A stretch of 33,616 bases of DNA from positions 1 to 33,616 of the forward strand of contig JAKAGT010000016.1 in NCBI GenBank assembly GCA_021825585.1, given 5' to 3'. The notes beneath the pieces were generated by a model. That model searched no databases and was not told the DNA's origin. It was given only the letters and a program-made list of their open reading frames with translations. Position numbers and translations under genes: made by a program. This document shows positions 24,675 to 32,089 of the stretch, in pieces. The DNA comes from Bacteroidota bacterium (GTDB lineage Bacteria; Bacteroidota; Ignavibacteria; Kryptoniales; JAKASW01). The number at the start of each line of letters is the position of its first letter. Position 1 is the first letter of the stretch.

Positions 24675-25739
24675 CTATCGTCCTCTGCCCGGACCTTTTT
24701 TCTCTTTCGACCGGTCCTGGGGAGCTTTTTCGTGAGTGTCCCTGCCGGGTTTCACCTCCTGGCGTTGGCGTGATCTCACTTCCCCACGCGGTTGGACTGT
24801 GGGCTGGTTACGTTCGTTCCGCGGTTGAACTGCGGGTTCGCGGCGATCGTTCCGGGGCTGAACTGCAGGTTCCCTGCGATCATTCCGCGGTTGAACCTGT
24901 CCCCTCTCTCCCCGAATCCTGTCGGGAGGCGTGGCGGGTTCCCGTTTGAAAAATGAGCGCTGATCCACTCTCTCCCTTTGGATCACTTCTTGTTCGTTTC
25001 TTACCTGCGGTCTGAAGGGTGCGGGAGAATAGATGCGAACTCTGTCGCCTTCTACCCTCTCTCGACCGGGACCAGACGACCGATCGATGGTTACCGTTCC
25101 GATGCGTCGGCGGGCGACCTTCTCAACCTGTTCTCTTGAAAGGCCGACGCTGAAGACACCACGCGCCGTGAAATTGAAACGGGTCACATTTCTGGTATGT
25201 CCGAAAAAGCGGGGGAAATCCCGTCTGTCTATGAACCGGTAACTTGTCATTCCCATTTCATCTCCGCGGATGAAGGTCCAGCCGCCGATACCGACTCCGA
25301 AGTCACCCCCTTCCGGGCCCATGACTGCGTCGAGCCTGAAGTGAAATCCGGGAGGTAGCGGAGCCCAGCCGGCATAGCCGCCGCCCCACCGCCATTGCAC
25401 CCAGGCGGGCGCCCAGACATAACCAGGAACCCATATCCAACCGTAGTACGGATCATAAGACCATCTGCCGTAGTGAAATGTAGCCCATCCCCATGGATAA
25501 TTAGAAACCCAGGTCCAGCCGTAATCGGTCCAGATCCAATGACCATAAGTATACGGCCTCCACCAGGTCGGCACGCCGACCGGTTGCCAACACATGCCGT
25601 AGGCGCTGTTATTTATCCATCTGCCGTACGGTGAAAGTGATGAATAGAAAACTCCGAACGAAATTTCCTGAGCCCTTGTTTTCTGCGGAACTATCAGCAC
25701 CGTGGAGGCAAATAGCGCTGCCAACAATATCTTTTTCAT
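24675..25739 (-). CDS. Exported Trp/Tyr-rich protein (DUF6600-like) with basic repeat tail
   Basis: 354 residues. A signal peptide spans 1-23 (cleavage near TRA-QE). Residues about 40-130 hold repeated W-x(n)-Y-G-x-W units (YGRWINNSAYGMCWQPVG, YTYGHWIWTDYGWTWVS, YGRWSYDPYYGWIWVPGYVW, AGWAPLPPG), the pattern of the DUF6600 type of exported proteins, whose function is unknown to me. Residues 150-250 are a second, less distinctive domain. From about 260 to the end the chain is disordered and basic, with an 11-residue repeat at 282-320 and a run of K/R/D/E at the C-terminus. Strong ribosome binding site GGAGGT just before the ATG. Its neighbours are a two-component pair on the same strand and divergent motA. 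A periplasmic or surface structural role is plausible but unproven. Confidence 0.82.
   Translation of the reverse strand: MKKILLAALFASTVLIVPQKTRAQEISFGVFYSSLSPYGRWINNSAYGMCWQPVGVPTWWRPYTYGHWIWTDYGWTWVSNYPWGWATFHYGRWSYDPYYGWIWVPGYVWAPAWVQWRWGGGYAGWAPLPPGFHFRLDAVMGPEGGDFGVGIGGWTFIRGDEMGMTSYRFIDRRDFPRFFGHTRNVTRFNFTARGVFSVGLSREQVEKVARRRIGTVTIDRSSGPGRERVEGDRVRIYSPAPFRPQVRNEQEVIQRERVDQRSFFKREPATPPDRIRGERGQVQPRNDRREPAVQPRNDRREPAVQPRNERNQPTVQPRGEVRSRQRQEVKPGRDTHEKAPQDRSKEKKGPGRGR
24780..24896 (-). repeat. Coding 33-bp tandem repeat (VQPRNDRREPA)
   Basis: Three full and one partial copies of an 11-residue unit, VQPRNDRREPA, in residues 282-320 of the exported protein. The first two copies are identical at the protein level, the third has diverged (VQPRNERNQPT) and the fourth is cut (VQPRGE). 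It is a likely site of length variation between strains. Confidence 0.8.
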
Positions 25740-25760
25740 CTTGACCTCCGCTTCTTTTTA

Positions 25761-25768
25761 CAAATATA
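25761..25768 (-). promoter_or_regulatory. -7 type promoter box of the Trp/Tyr-rich protein gene
   Basis: The minus strand reads TATATTTG, an exact match to the Bacteroidetes -7 form TAnnTTTG, about 20 nt before the ATG. A TTGAGG lies only 13 nt farther upstream, so the -33 element is not convincing. The 154-nt gap to motA is AT-rich and must also hold the motA promoter, which I cannot place. Confidence 0.4.
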
Positions 25769-25893
25769 ACGTGTGAAGCTACCTCAAGTTTAAATAAAGT
25801 GCATAGCTTAAGAATTTTTAATTTGTTAATTTAAGGTTAGCTGTTGCAAATCCGAAGAAAGATTGACTAGAAGTACAATTAGAGAGGGCACTC

Positions 25894-26748
25894 TTGTTCG
25901 TAATTATTGGGATTGTTCTGGTTCTTGTGGCCGTTCTCGGTGGTTTTGCATTGGAGGGCGGCCCTTTTCTGGTTCTAATACAGTATTCGGAGTTCCTGAT
26001 TATAGTCGGAGCTTCTGTCGGCGCCCTCCTCATTTCCACGCCCGGCAAGCTTTTAGGAAAGATCATAAAGAAACTGGTCGGGGTCTTTAAAGGAGCCAAG
26101 GTCAGCCAGACTCTCTATCTCGACCTTCTAAAGCTGATGCACGAGCTCTTTCAGGTCGCTCAGAAGGACGGAGTCATCGGGCTTGAACAGCATGTAGAAA
26201 ATCCCGACAAGAGCAAGATCTTCTCCAAATATCCGGCCCTGCTTGCGGACAGGCATCTCCTTCATTTTCTTACCGATACGATGCGGCTGGTCGTTGTGGG
26301 CGGTGCGGAACCGTTTGACCTGGAAAGTCTGATGGACGCGGACATCGAAACCCATCATCAGGAAGGTTCCAAGCCTGGAATGATCATGCAGAAAATAGGC
26401 GATTCGATGCCCGGACTCGGAATTGTCGCCGCGGTTCTCGGAATCGTGATAACTATGCAGGCTATAAACGGTCCGCCGCAGGAAATTGGCCACAAGGTTG
26501 CCGCCGCTTTGGTCGGGACGTTTCTAGGCATTTTGCTGTCGTATGGATTCGTGCAGCCTCTTGCCACCAATCTGGACATCTCCGCAGAGGAGGAAACCAG
26601 GATGTTCGAGACTGTCAAAGCAGGAGTGGTCGCATTTGCAAAGGGGATGCAGCCGCTCATAGCAGTCGAATTTGCCAGGCGCACGATTTTTCAGGACTAC
26701 CGCCCCTCATTCAAGGAAATGGAAACCGCGTTGAAGGGTAAACCGTGA
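25894..26748 (+). CDS. motA: Flagellar motor stator protein MotA
   Basis: 284 residues. MotA forms, with MotB, the inner-membrane stator that couples ion flow to flagellar rotation. The start codon is TTG at 25894, preceded by AGAGAGGG; it gives MFVIIGIVLVLVAVLGGFAL, aligning with the E. coli start. Four membrane helices are visible (about 1-19, 31-48, 172-191, 203-221). The conserved prolines fall at 173 (SMPGLG) and 222 (FVQPLA), exactly the E. coli numbers, and Glu98 of the cytoplasmic loop (LEQHVENP) is kept. The position of the E. coli loop arginine 90 holds Gln, with Lys91 beside it. motB follows with overlapping TGATG. No other flagellar gene is in the window. Confidence 0.93.
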   Translation: MFVIIGIVLVLVAVLGGFALEGGPFLVLIQYSEFLIIVGASVGALLISTPGKLLGKIIKKLVGVFKGAKVSQTLYLDLLKLMHELFQVAQKDGVIGLEQHVENPDKSKIFSKYPALLADRHLLHFLTDTMRLVVVGGAEPFDLESLMDADIETHHQEGSKPGMIMQKIGDSMPGLGIVAAVLGIVITMQAINGPPQEIGHKVAAALVGTFLGILLSYGFVQPLATNLDISAEEETRMFETVKAGVVAFAKGMQPLIAVEFARRTIFQDYRPSFKEMETALKGKP

Positions 26749-27605
26749 TGGGTCTCAACGACGACGACAGACCGGTTATCAATATTATCAGGAAGAAAAA
26801 GGCCGCACACACGAGCCACGGCGGCGCCTGGAAGGTCGCGTATGCCGATTTTGTTACCGCAATGATGTCTCTCTTCATTGTGCTGTGGTGCGTCGGCCAA
26901 AGCAAGCAGGTTAAAGATTACATAGCGCACTATTTCAGAGATCCTGGCGCCTCATTCCAGGAAACTAAATCAAGCGTCCTAAACGGCGGTCTTTCCCCGA
27001 TGAATAATACAAATGTCGGGACAAGGGGCATGCCGATAAGCAGCTCGGCAAGGGAGATGAATTCACTCCAACGGGAGGGGAAGAAACTGGAAGAGATGAT
27101 TGCCAAGACGCCTGAGTTCAAGAAATTCACGAACCAGATAAGCATCACGGTTTCCAAAGAGGGCCTGAGGATCGAGTTGATTGAGAACGCGCATGGGCTC
27201 TTTTTCAATGTGGGAAGTGCACAGCTTAAGCCGGAGACGGTGACTCTTCTCCAGATGATTGCAAAAGAGCTCTCCGCCATGCCCAACCAAATCATCATCG
27301 AGGGTTATACCGATGCCCGGCCCTACGTGACTCCAACTTACACCAACTGGGAACTCAGCACCGACAGGGCGAACGCCGCGCGGAAGGTCATGGACGATGG
27401 GGGCCTCCTCACGAAACAGATTCTCGAAGTGCGCGGTTACGGCGACCGTAGACTCCGCGATCCCGCCCACCCGTATGATTTTTCAAACCGGAGAGTGAGC
27501 ATCCTGGTGACTCCCATGACAAGCGACACGAGCGCTACTGCGGAATCACAGGTGGATACGATGAAGATCGGGGCTAATCCCCCAAACGGATTTTCAGGGG
27601 GCTGA
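26748..27605 (+). CDS. motB: Flagellar motor stator protein MotB
   Basis: 285 residues. MotB carries the ion-binding aspartate of the stator and ties it to peptidoglycan. After a basic cytoplasmic start (RKKKAAHTSHGGAWKVAYAD), the single membrane helix begins with Asp34 in YADFVTAMMSLFIVLWC, the counterpart of E. coli Asp32. Residues about 125-262 are an OmpA/MotB peptidoglycan-binding domain (GLFFNVGSAQLKPE, IIIEGYTDARP, WELSTDRANAARKVM, NRRVSILV). I chose ATG 26748, which overlaps the motA stop by one base (TGATG) and has GAAGGG upstream; a GTG at 26745 would add one residue. The tyrosine-alanine-aspartate-phenylalanine context suggests a proton stator, but that is inference. Confidence 0.94.
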   Translation: MGLNDDDRPVINIIRKKKAAHTSHGGAWKVAYADFVTAMMSLFIVLWCVGQSKQVKDYIAHYFRDPGASFQETKSSVLNGGLSPMNNTNVGTRGMPISSSAREMNSLQREGKKLEEMIAKTPEFKKFTNQISITVSKEGLRIELIENAHGLFFNVGSAQLKPETVTLLQMIAKELSAMPNQIIIEGYTDARPYVTPTYTNWELSTDRANAARKVMDDGGLLTKQILEVRGYGDRRLRDPAHPYDFSNRRVSILVTPMTSDTSATAESQVDTMKIGANPPNGFSGG

Positions 27606-27726
27606 TCCTGCAGCGGCCTTACCCTCCACTCTACCGCCATTAATCCGGGAAGACTGCGTTTCATTGCAGCTTATCCTGCCTGACAGATAGAATACTAACT
27701 CACTTCCACATCGCCGTCCATCAGTT

Positions 27727-27754
27727 TTGATTAATCGCATCGCTGATTTACATT
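27727..27754 (+). promoter_or_regulatory. Promoter of the second M1 peptidase gene
   Basis: TTGATT (27727-27732) and TACATT (27749-27754, continuing as TACATTTT) are 16 nt apart; TTTG at 27726-27729 with 19 nt to TACATTTT also fits the Bacteroidetes form almost exactly. It lies 87 nt before the ATG, in the 236-nt gap after motB. Confidence 0.55.
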
Positions 27755-27841
27755 TTAGCCATAACGCAATGGTTTGGATGTCGCCCCGAAGAGTCTCGCT
27801 TATCGACACCGTTTTTACTAATCATCAAAGATGGAGGAGAG

Positions 27842-30286
27842 ATGCATCGTAAATCATTCTCTTTGTTTCTGGTTCTGGTTTTCGCTGCTGCGATATCGTT
27901 CGCTCGACCCGCACAGCAGGGTAAACTGCCGCCTGCCCACCATGCTCCCAACAGGGAATTTCACATGCTGAACGTCAGTCTCAGTTTCAAATTCAACATG
28001 GCGAAAAAAGAGCTTTTCGGAACCGCGATTGAGAAGATCGTTCCACTTCGCGAGCATTACGATACACTTCACCTGGATGCGGTGAACATGAAGATAGACA
28101 AGGTCCTCATGGACAATAAGGAGCTTGGTTACAGGTACAACGGGGAGACTCTCTCGATCGGGCTCGGAAGGGATTACGGCCTCAAAGACACGCTCGCGTA
28201 TACGATAATCTACTCTACCTTTCCGAAGAAAGGGATATTCTTTGTCGAACCGGACTCTGCCTATCCCAATCGGACGCCGCAGATATGGAGCCAGAGCGAG
28301 ATGGAGGACGCCCGGTATTGGTTCCCGTGCCACGATTACCCGGATGATTTTATGACCAGTTCTGTTACGGCTACCGTGCCAGAGAATTGGGTCGTCGTCT
28401 CAAACGGTGTGCTCGAAAAGGTCACGACGGACAAGGAGGACAAAACGAAGACTTTCCATTGGGTTGAAGGCAAGACCCATGTCATCTACTTGATTTCAAT
28501 CGTGGCCGGCGAGTTCTCCGTGATACATGACCATTACGGCGATATCCCTATCTACTACTATGTCGCTCCGGAGTACGCCAGGTATGCAAGGCTTGATTTT
28601 TCCCACACACCCGACATACTGAGATTTTATTCCGACGTAACACATTACCCGTATCCCTGGCAGAAGCTTGCCTTGTCCGCAGTCTCCGATTTCACCTTCG
28701 GGGGAATGGAAAACGTATCCGCCATCACATTGACGGACCAGACTATGCACGGCATAGACGCCGAGCCGCAGGTTTCGACAACCGACCTCGTGTCTCACGA
28801 GACGGCTCATCAGTGGTTCGGTGATCTGTTGACATGCCGTTCGTGGGCAAACGCCTGGCTCAATGAGGGATTTGCTACTTACTTCGAAGCACTTTATGGC
28901 GAGCACGCCTTCGGAGAAGACCACTTCAACTACGAGATGTACCGTGATCATGAGGAAGTCCTCGCTGCAGACAGAATGGAAAGGCGACCCACCGTATACA
29001 ATCGCTATTACAGCACGGTTGATTTGTTTGGGCCGTTCATTTACCAGCGCGGCGCATCCATACTTCATATGCTCCGTGGAATAGTCGGGAAGCAGCTCTT
29101 CTTCAAGGCAATTCAGCATTACGTTCATGAGTTCCAGCACCAGAACGTAGATTCCCACGATTTCGAAAATGCCGTCCAGGAAGCAACCGGTTATGATCTC
29201 GGCTGGTTCTTCAACGAGTGGCTATATAAAGGCGGGCATCCTGTCTTCGACGTGAACTATAATTACGACTCCGGCTCGCACCTCCTCACCATGAACGTCA
29301 GGCAAACGCAGCAGGTGGACAGCCTGACACCGGTCTACAAGATGCCCGTGGATATCTATATCGTTACCCCGTCTCAGAAGATTACAAAGAAGGTCTGGGT
29401 GGATTCGCTGAGCAACACTTATACCTTCGAAGTCTCCAGTAGACCGCTCATGGTGAACTTTGACCAGGGGGACTACCTTCTCAAAGAACTGGACTTCAAG
29501 AAGCCCGTCGGCGAATTGGCTTATCAACTCAACCATGATCCTGACGTTGCAGGCAGGGTTTGGGCCGCGCAACAGCTTGCACACGAGAAAGGCATGGAGG
29601 CCACTGCTGCTCTGATTTCGGGATTGAAGGCCAATTCGTTCTGGGGAGTAAGAATGGAATGTGTACAGGCGCTTTCCGGCTTCACCGGCGAATCCGTCGA
29701 AACCGCCCTCAGGGCAGCCACGATGGATAGGGACCCGCGTGTTCAGGCAGAGGCAATCCGTGGACTGGCAAACTGCAAAGGTAAAGGTCTTGGCAAGCTT
29801 CTCGAGAAGATCTACAAAACGAGGAGCAACTACTTTGTCAGGGCCGCGGCGGTCAGTTCCCTTGCAAAAGTCGAAGGCAGGAAGGCGGAATCAGTGGTCG
29901 AGAACGCGTTGAAGCAGGATTCCTATAACCAGGTAATAAGAAGTGCAGGGTTGACCTCACTTGCGGAAATAGATTCCGCGAAAGCTTACAAGATTGCCGT
30001 CAAGCTGTCGCAGTACGGAGAGCCTCATGCCCTTCGCCTCCGGGCGATAAGCGAGATGGTGCGTCTCGGACCGAAGAACGAGGAAACAATCGACCTTCTG
30101 AAGAAATACGCCGGCGACCCTTATATCTGGGCGAGAATGGTAGCCCTGAACTCACTGGGAACGGTGGGAGATCAAAGCGTTATTCCACTGCTTCAGCAGA
30201 GGGAGAAGATTGAAAATGACGGAAGATTGAAGGGTGCGGCGCGGCGTGCCATTGAGAGAATAGAGAAAAGAGACAACAGCAAATAA
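27842..30286 (+). CDS. Secreted M1 aminopeptidase with C-terminal HEAT-like repeats
   Basis: 814 residues. A signal peptide covers about 1-22 (FSLFLVLVFAAAISFA). The N-terminal beta domain runs to about 220. The catalytic domain has GGMEN at 287-291 (exopeptidase motif), HETAH at 319-323 and the third zinc ligand Glu342 in WLNEGFATYF, plus a conserved tyrosine in YQRGASILHML. A beta-sandwich follows (VRQTQQVDSLTPVYKMPVDIYI). From about residue 560 to the end there are alpha-helical repeats of roughly 30 residues (AGRVWAAQQLAHEKGMEA, DPRVQAEAIRGLANCKG, YFVRAAAVSSLAKVEG, PYIWARMVALNSLGTVGD), which look like HEAT/armadillo units and not the usual ERAP1_C domain. GGAGGA lies just before the ATG. 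It is unrelated in position and rather distant in sequence from the other M1 enzyme at 1302. Confidence 0.92.
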   Translation: MHRKSFSLFLVLVFAAAISFARPAQQGKLPPAHHAPNREFHMLNVSLSFKFNMAKKELFGTAIEKIVPLREHYDTLHLDAVNMKIDKVLMDNKELGYRYNGETLSIGLGRDYGLKDTLAYTIIYSTFPKKGIFFVEPDSAYPNRTPQIWSQSEMEDARYWFPCHDYPDDFMTSSVTATVPENWVVVSNGVLEKVTTDKEDKTKTFHWVEGKTHVIYLISIVAGEFSVIHDHYGDIPIYYYVAPEYARYARLDFSHTPDILRFYSDVTHYPYPWQKLALSAVSDFTFGGMENVSAITLTDQTMHGIDAEPQVSTTDLVSHETAHQWFGDLLTCRSWANAWLNEGFATYFEALYGEHAFGEDHFNYEMYRDHEEVLAADRMERRPTVYNRYYSTVDLFGPFIYQRGASILHMLRGIVGKQLFFKAIQHYVHEFQHQNVDSHDFENAVQEATGYDLGWFFNEWLYKGGHPVFDVNYNYDSGSHLLTMNVRQTQQVDSLTPVYKMPVDIYIVTPSQKITKKVWVDSLSNTYTFEVSSRPLMVNFDQGDYLLKELDFKKPVGELAYQLNHDPDVAGRVWAAQQLAHEKGMEATAALISGLKANSFWGVRMECVQALSGFTGESVETALRAATMDRDPRVQAEAIRGLANCKGKGLGKLLEKIYKTRSNYFVRAAAVSSLAKVEGRKAESVVENALKQDSYNQVIRSAGLTSLAEIDSAKAYKIAVKLSQYGEPHALRLRAISEMVRLGPKNEETIDLLKKYAGDPYIWARMVALNSLGTVGDQSVIPLLQQREKIENDGRLKGAARRAIERIEKRDNSK

Positions 30287-30312
30287 TCGGTCGACAAATT
30301 CCGTATGTGCTT

Positions 30313-30354
30313 ACTGCCCGCCGCATTGAGAAGTATGGCGGGCAGTTCTCTTTT
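30313..30354 (+). terminator. Intrinsic terminator after the second M1 gene
   Basis: ACTGCCCGCC (30313-30322) and GGCGGGCAGT (30337-30346) form a perfect 10-bp stem with a 14-nt loop, followed by TCTCTTTT. It starts 27 nt after the stop codon. Confidence 0.75.
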
Positions 30355-30516
30355 CAATCCGGCCCGACGGCCCGCTGCAGAGAGGTCGGTGTGAGAAGTG
30401 AAAACGCACGCCAGGGTGAGGCGGATCTTTCTGACCTGGACCGATCGCCGTCGCACCGGCTCGCCATGGAACATATTTCCCCTTCTTTCACGTTTAAAGA
30501 AGAGGAGGAACATACG

Positions 30517-32067
30517 ATGGAAAACGTCGGATCAGGAGCGTACCGCCGCTCACTTTTCTTATGCGCGGCCCTGCTCGCCGCAACATTCCCCGCAATCGGA
30601 CCGGCAAAAGCGGATGGCCCAAAGCCCGGTGCGGCGTCGGGCAACCGGTACGACTGGCTTCAGTTTGGCTTCGACCAGGCGCACTCGGGAAACGATACAA
30701 AGGAGGCAAAGATCACCGTGAAGGATGTCGCGGGATTGCACCGGCTTTACCGGGTTTCACTTCCCCATGTCGCAGACGGGGCGCCGGCATACCTGAGTGA
30801 CGTCCATACGCCGCACGGCACGATGGACTTCCTCTTCCTCACCACGAAAGACGGGCGCATCCTTGCCGTAGATGCTTCGAACGGTAGAATTGTCTGGCAG
30901 CATCAGTACGGCCCCGGGTCATACCGAATCAATAACGGCTACCAGCCGGTTTACACGACCTCTTCTCCCGCAGTAGATCCGAACAGGGAATTCGTATACA
31001 GTTACGGATTGGATGGATATGTCCACAAGTATCGGGTTGTCAGCGGCGAGGAAGTGAAAGGCGGGGGATGGCCGGAGCTCTGTACCACGAAATCTTTCAA
31101 TGAGAAGGGGTCGTCGGCACTTGCGATTGCCATTGCAAAGAACGGGGTGTCTTACCTGTATGTTACCAACGGCGGATACCTCGGCGACAGAGGAGACTAC
31201 CAGGGTCACGTCACAACGATAAATCTCAACACCGGTTCTCAAAATGTATTCAACGCGGACTGCAGCGATGAAAACGTACACTTCGTGCGGCGGCCCGGTA
31301 AGCCGGATTGTCCTTCCGTTCAATCGGCAATCTGGGCGCGGCCCGGCGTGATATACGACGCCGCTACCGACAGAGTTTACGCGGCGACAGGAAACGGCAC
31401 ATTCGATCCCGGGAAACATGACTGGGGAGACACGATCTTCTCGCTTGACCCGGACGGAACAGGCCGCGACGGCAACCCGCTCGATTCGTACACTCCTGCG
31501 AATCACGGGTATCTGAATTCCGCCGACCTGGACCTTGGAAGCACGGCGCCGGCGATACTTCCAACACCTGTGAATTGCGCTGTGCGTAACCTCGCCGTAC
31601 AGGGCGGAAAGGACATGAAGCTGCGGCTGGTCAATCTTGCAGACCTGAGCGGAAAGGGAGGCCCGGGCCGCGTCGGTGGCGAAATAGGAAGGCTCATCGA
31701 CGTCCCGCAAGGTGGAATGGTGTTCACGCAGCCCGCAGTATGGGTGAACCCCGAAGATCATTCGACCTGGGTGTTTGTCGCGACATACAGTGGACTTTCC
31801 GGATTGAAACTCCACGTTAACGGAAACGGCGAGCCGAGCCTTCAGGTAATCTGGAAGAATGGCGATGAAGGAAGCTCTCCGATTGTCGCGAACGACGTCT
31901 TGTTCTGCGCCGGCAGCCACGATATGAGGGCCCTGGATCCCGCCACGGGGAAACTTCTGTGGCATGACACAACTATCGGAGGGATACATTGGGAAAGCCC
32001 AATAGTGGATAACGGAGTCTTGTATATTACGGATGAATCCGGTGATTTGACGGCGTACGGATTATAG
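30517..32067 (+). CDS. Exported PQQ-type beta-propeller protein
   Basis: 516 residues. A signal peptide covers about 1-30 (SLFLCAALLAATFPAIGPAKA). The rest is a PQQ-like or quinoprotein-like beta-propeller made of repeated blades ending in tryptophan/glycine-rich strands, such as LAVDASNGRIVWQHQYG, VHKYRVVSGEEVKGGGWPE, IFSLDPDGTGRD, RALDPATGKLLWHDTTIGG and SGDLTAYGL. Two cysteine pairs are possible (LCTT/DCSD, DCPS/NCAV). I see no dehydrogenase catalytic Asp/Glu set or heme motif, so it may be a scaffold or substrate-binding propeller like BamB and not an enzyme. The ATG at 30517 is chosen because AGGAGGAA lies 7 nt upstream; the frame is open farther back to 30307, but that part overlaps a terminator. 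It sits alone between a terminator and convergent genes. Confidence 0.83.
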   Translation: MENVGSGAYRRSLFLCAALLAATFPAIGPAKADGPKPGAASGNRYDWLQFGFDQAHSGNDTKEAKITVKDVAGLHRLYRVSLPHVADGAPAYLSDVHTPHGTMDFLFLTTKDGRILAVDASNGRIVWQHQYGPGSYRINNGYQPVYTTSSPAVDPNREFVYSYGLDGYVHKYRVVSGEEVKGGGWPELCTTKSFNEKGSSALAIAIAKNGVSYLYVTNGGYLGDRGDYQGHVTTINLNTGSQNVFNADCSDENVHFVRRPGKPDCPSVQSAIWARPGVIYDAATDRVYAATGNGTFDPGKHDWGDTIFSLDPDGTGRDGNPLDSYTPANHGYLNSADLDLGSTAPAILPTPVNCAVRNLAVQGGKDMKLRLVNLADLSGKGGPGRVGGEIGRLIDVPQGGMVFTQPAVWVNPEDHSTWVFVATYSGLSGLKLHVNGNGEPSLQVIWKNGDEGSSPIVANDVLFCAGSHDMRALDPATGKLLWHDTTIGGIHWESPIVDNGVLYITDESGDLTAYGL

Positions 32068-32089
32068 CAGCGTTCAGTTTCGTTCCGGA

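Noticed and set aside
24780-24896. 33-bp tandem repeats considered as a CRISPR-like array.
   Set aside because: No spacers, the units are head-to-tail and coding, and they decay codon by codon at the protein level.
30307-30516. Upstream extension of the propeller frame by 70 codons.
   Set aside because: It would begin before a terminator stem and would hide the signal peptide; AGGAGGAA marks the ATG at 30517 instead.
30919-31989. Minus-strand frame of 356 residues.
   Set aside because: Antisense to the beta-propeller gene, which has signal peptide, repeats and a strong ribosome binding site; the minus frame has none.
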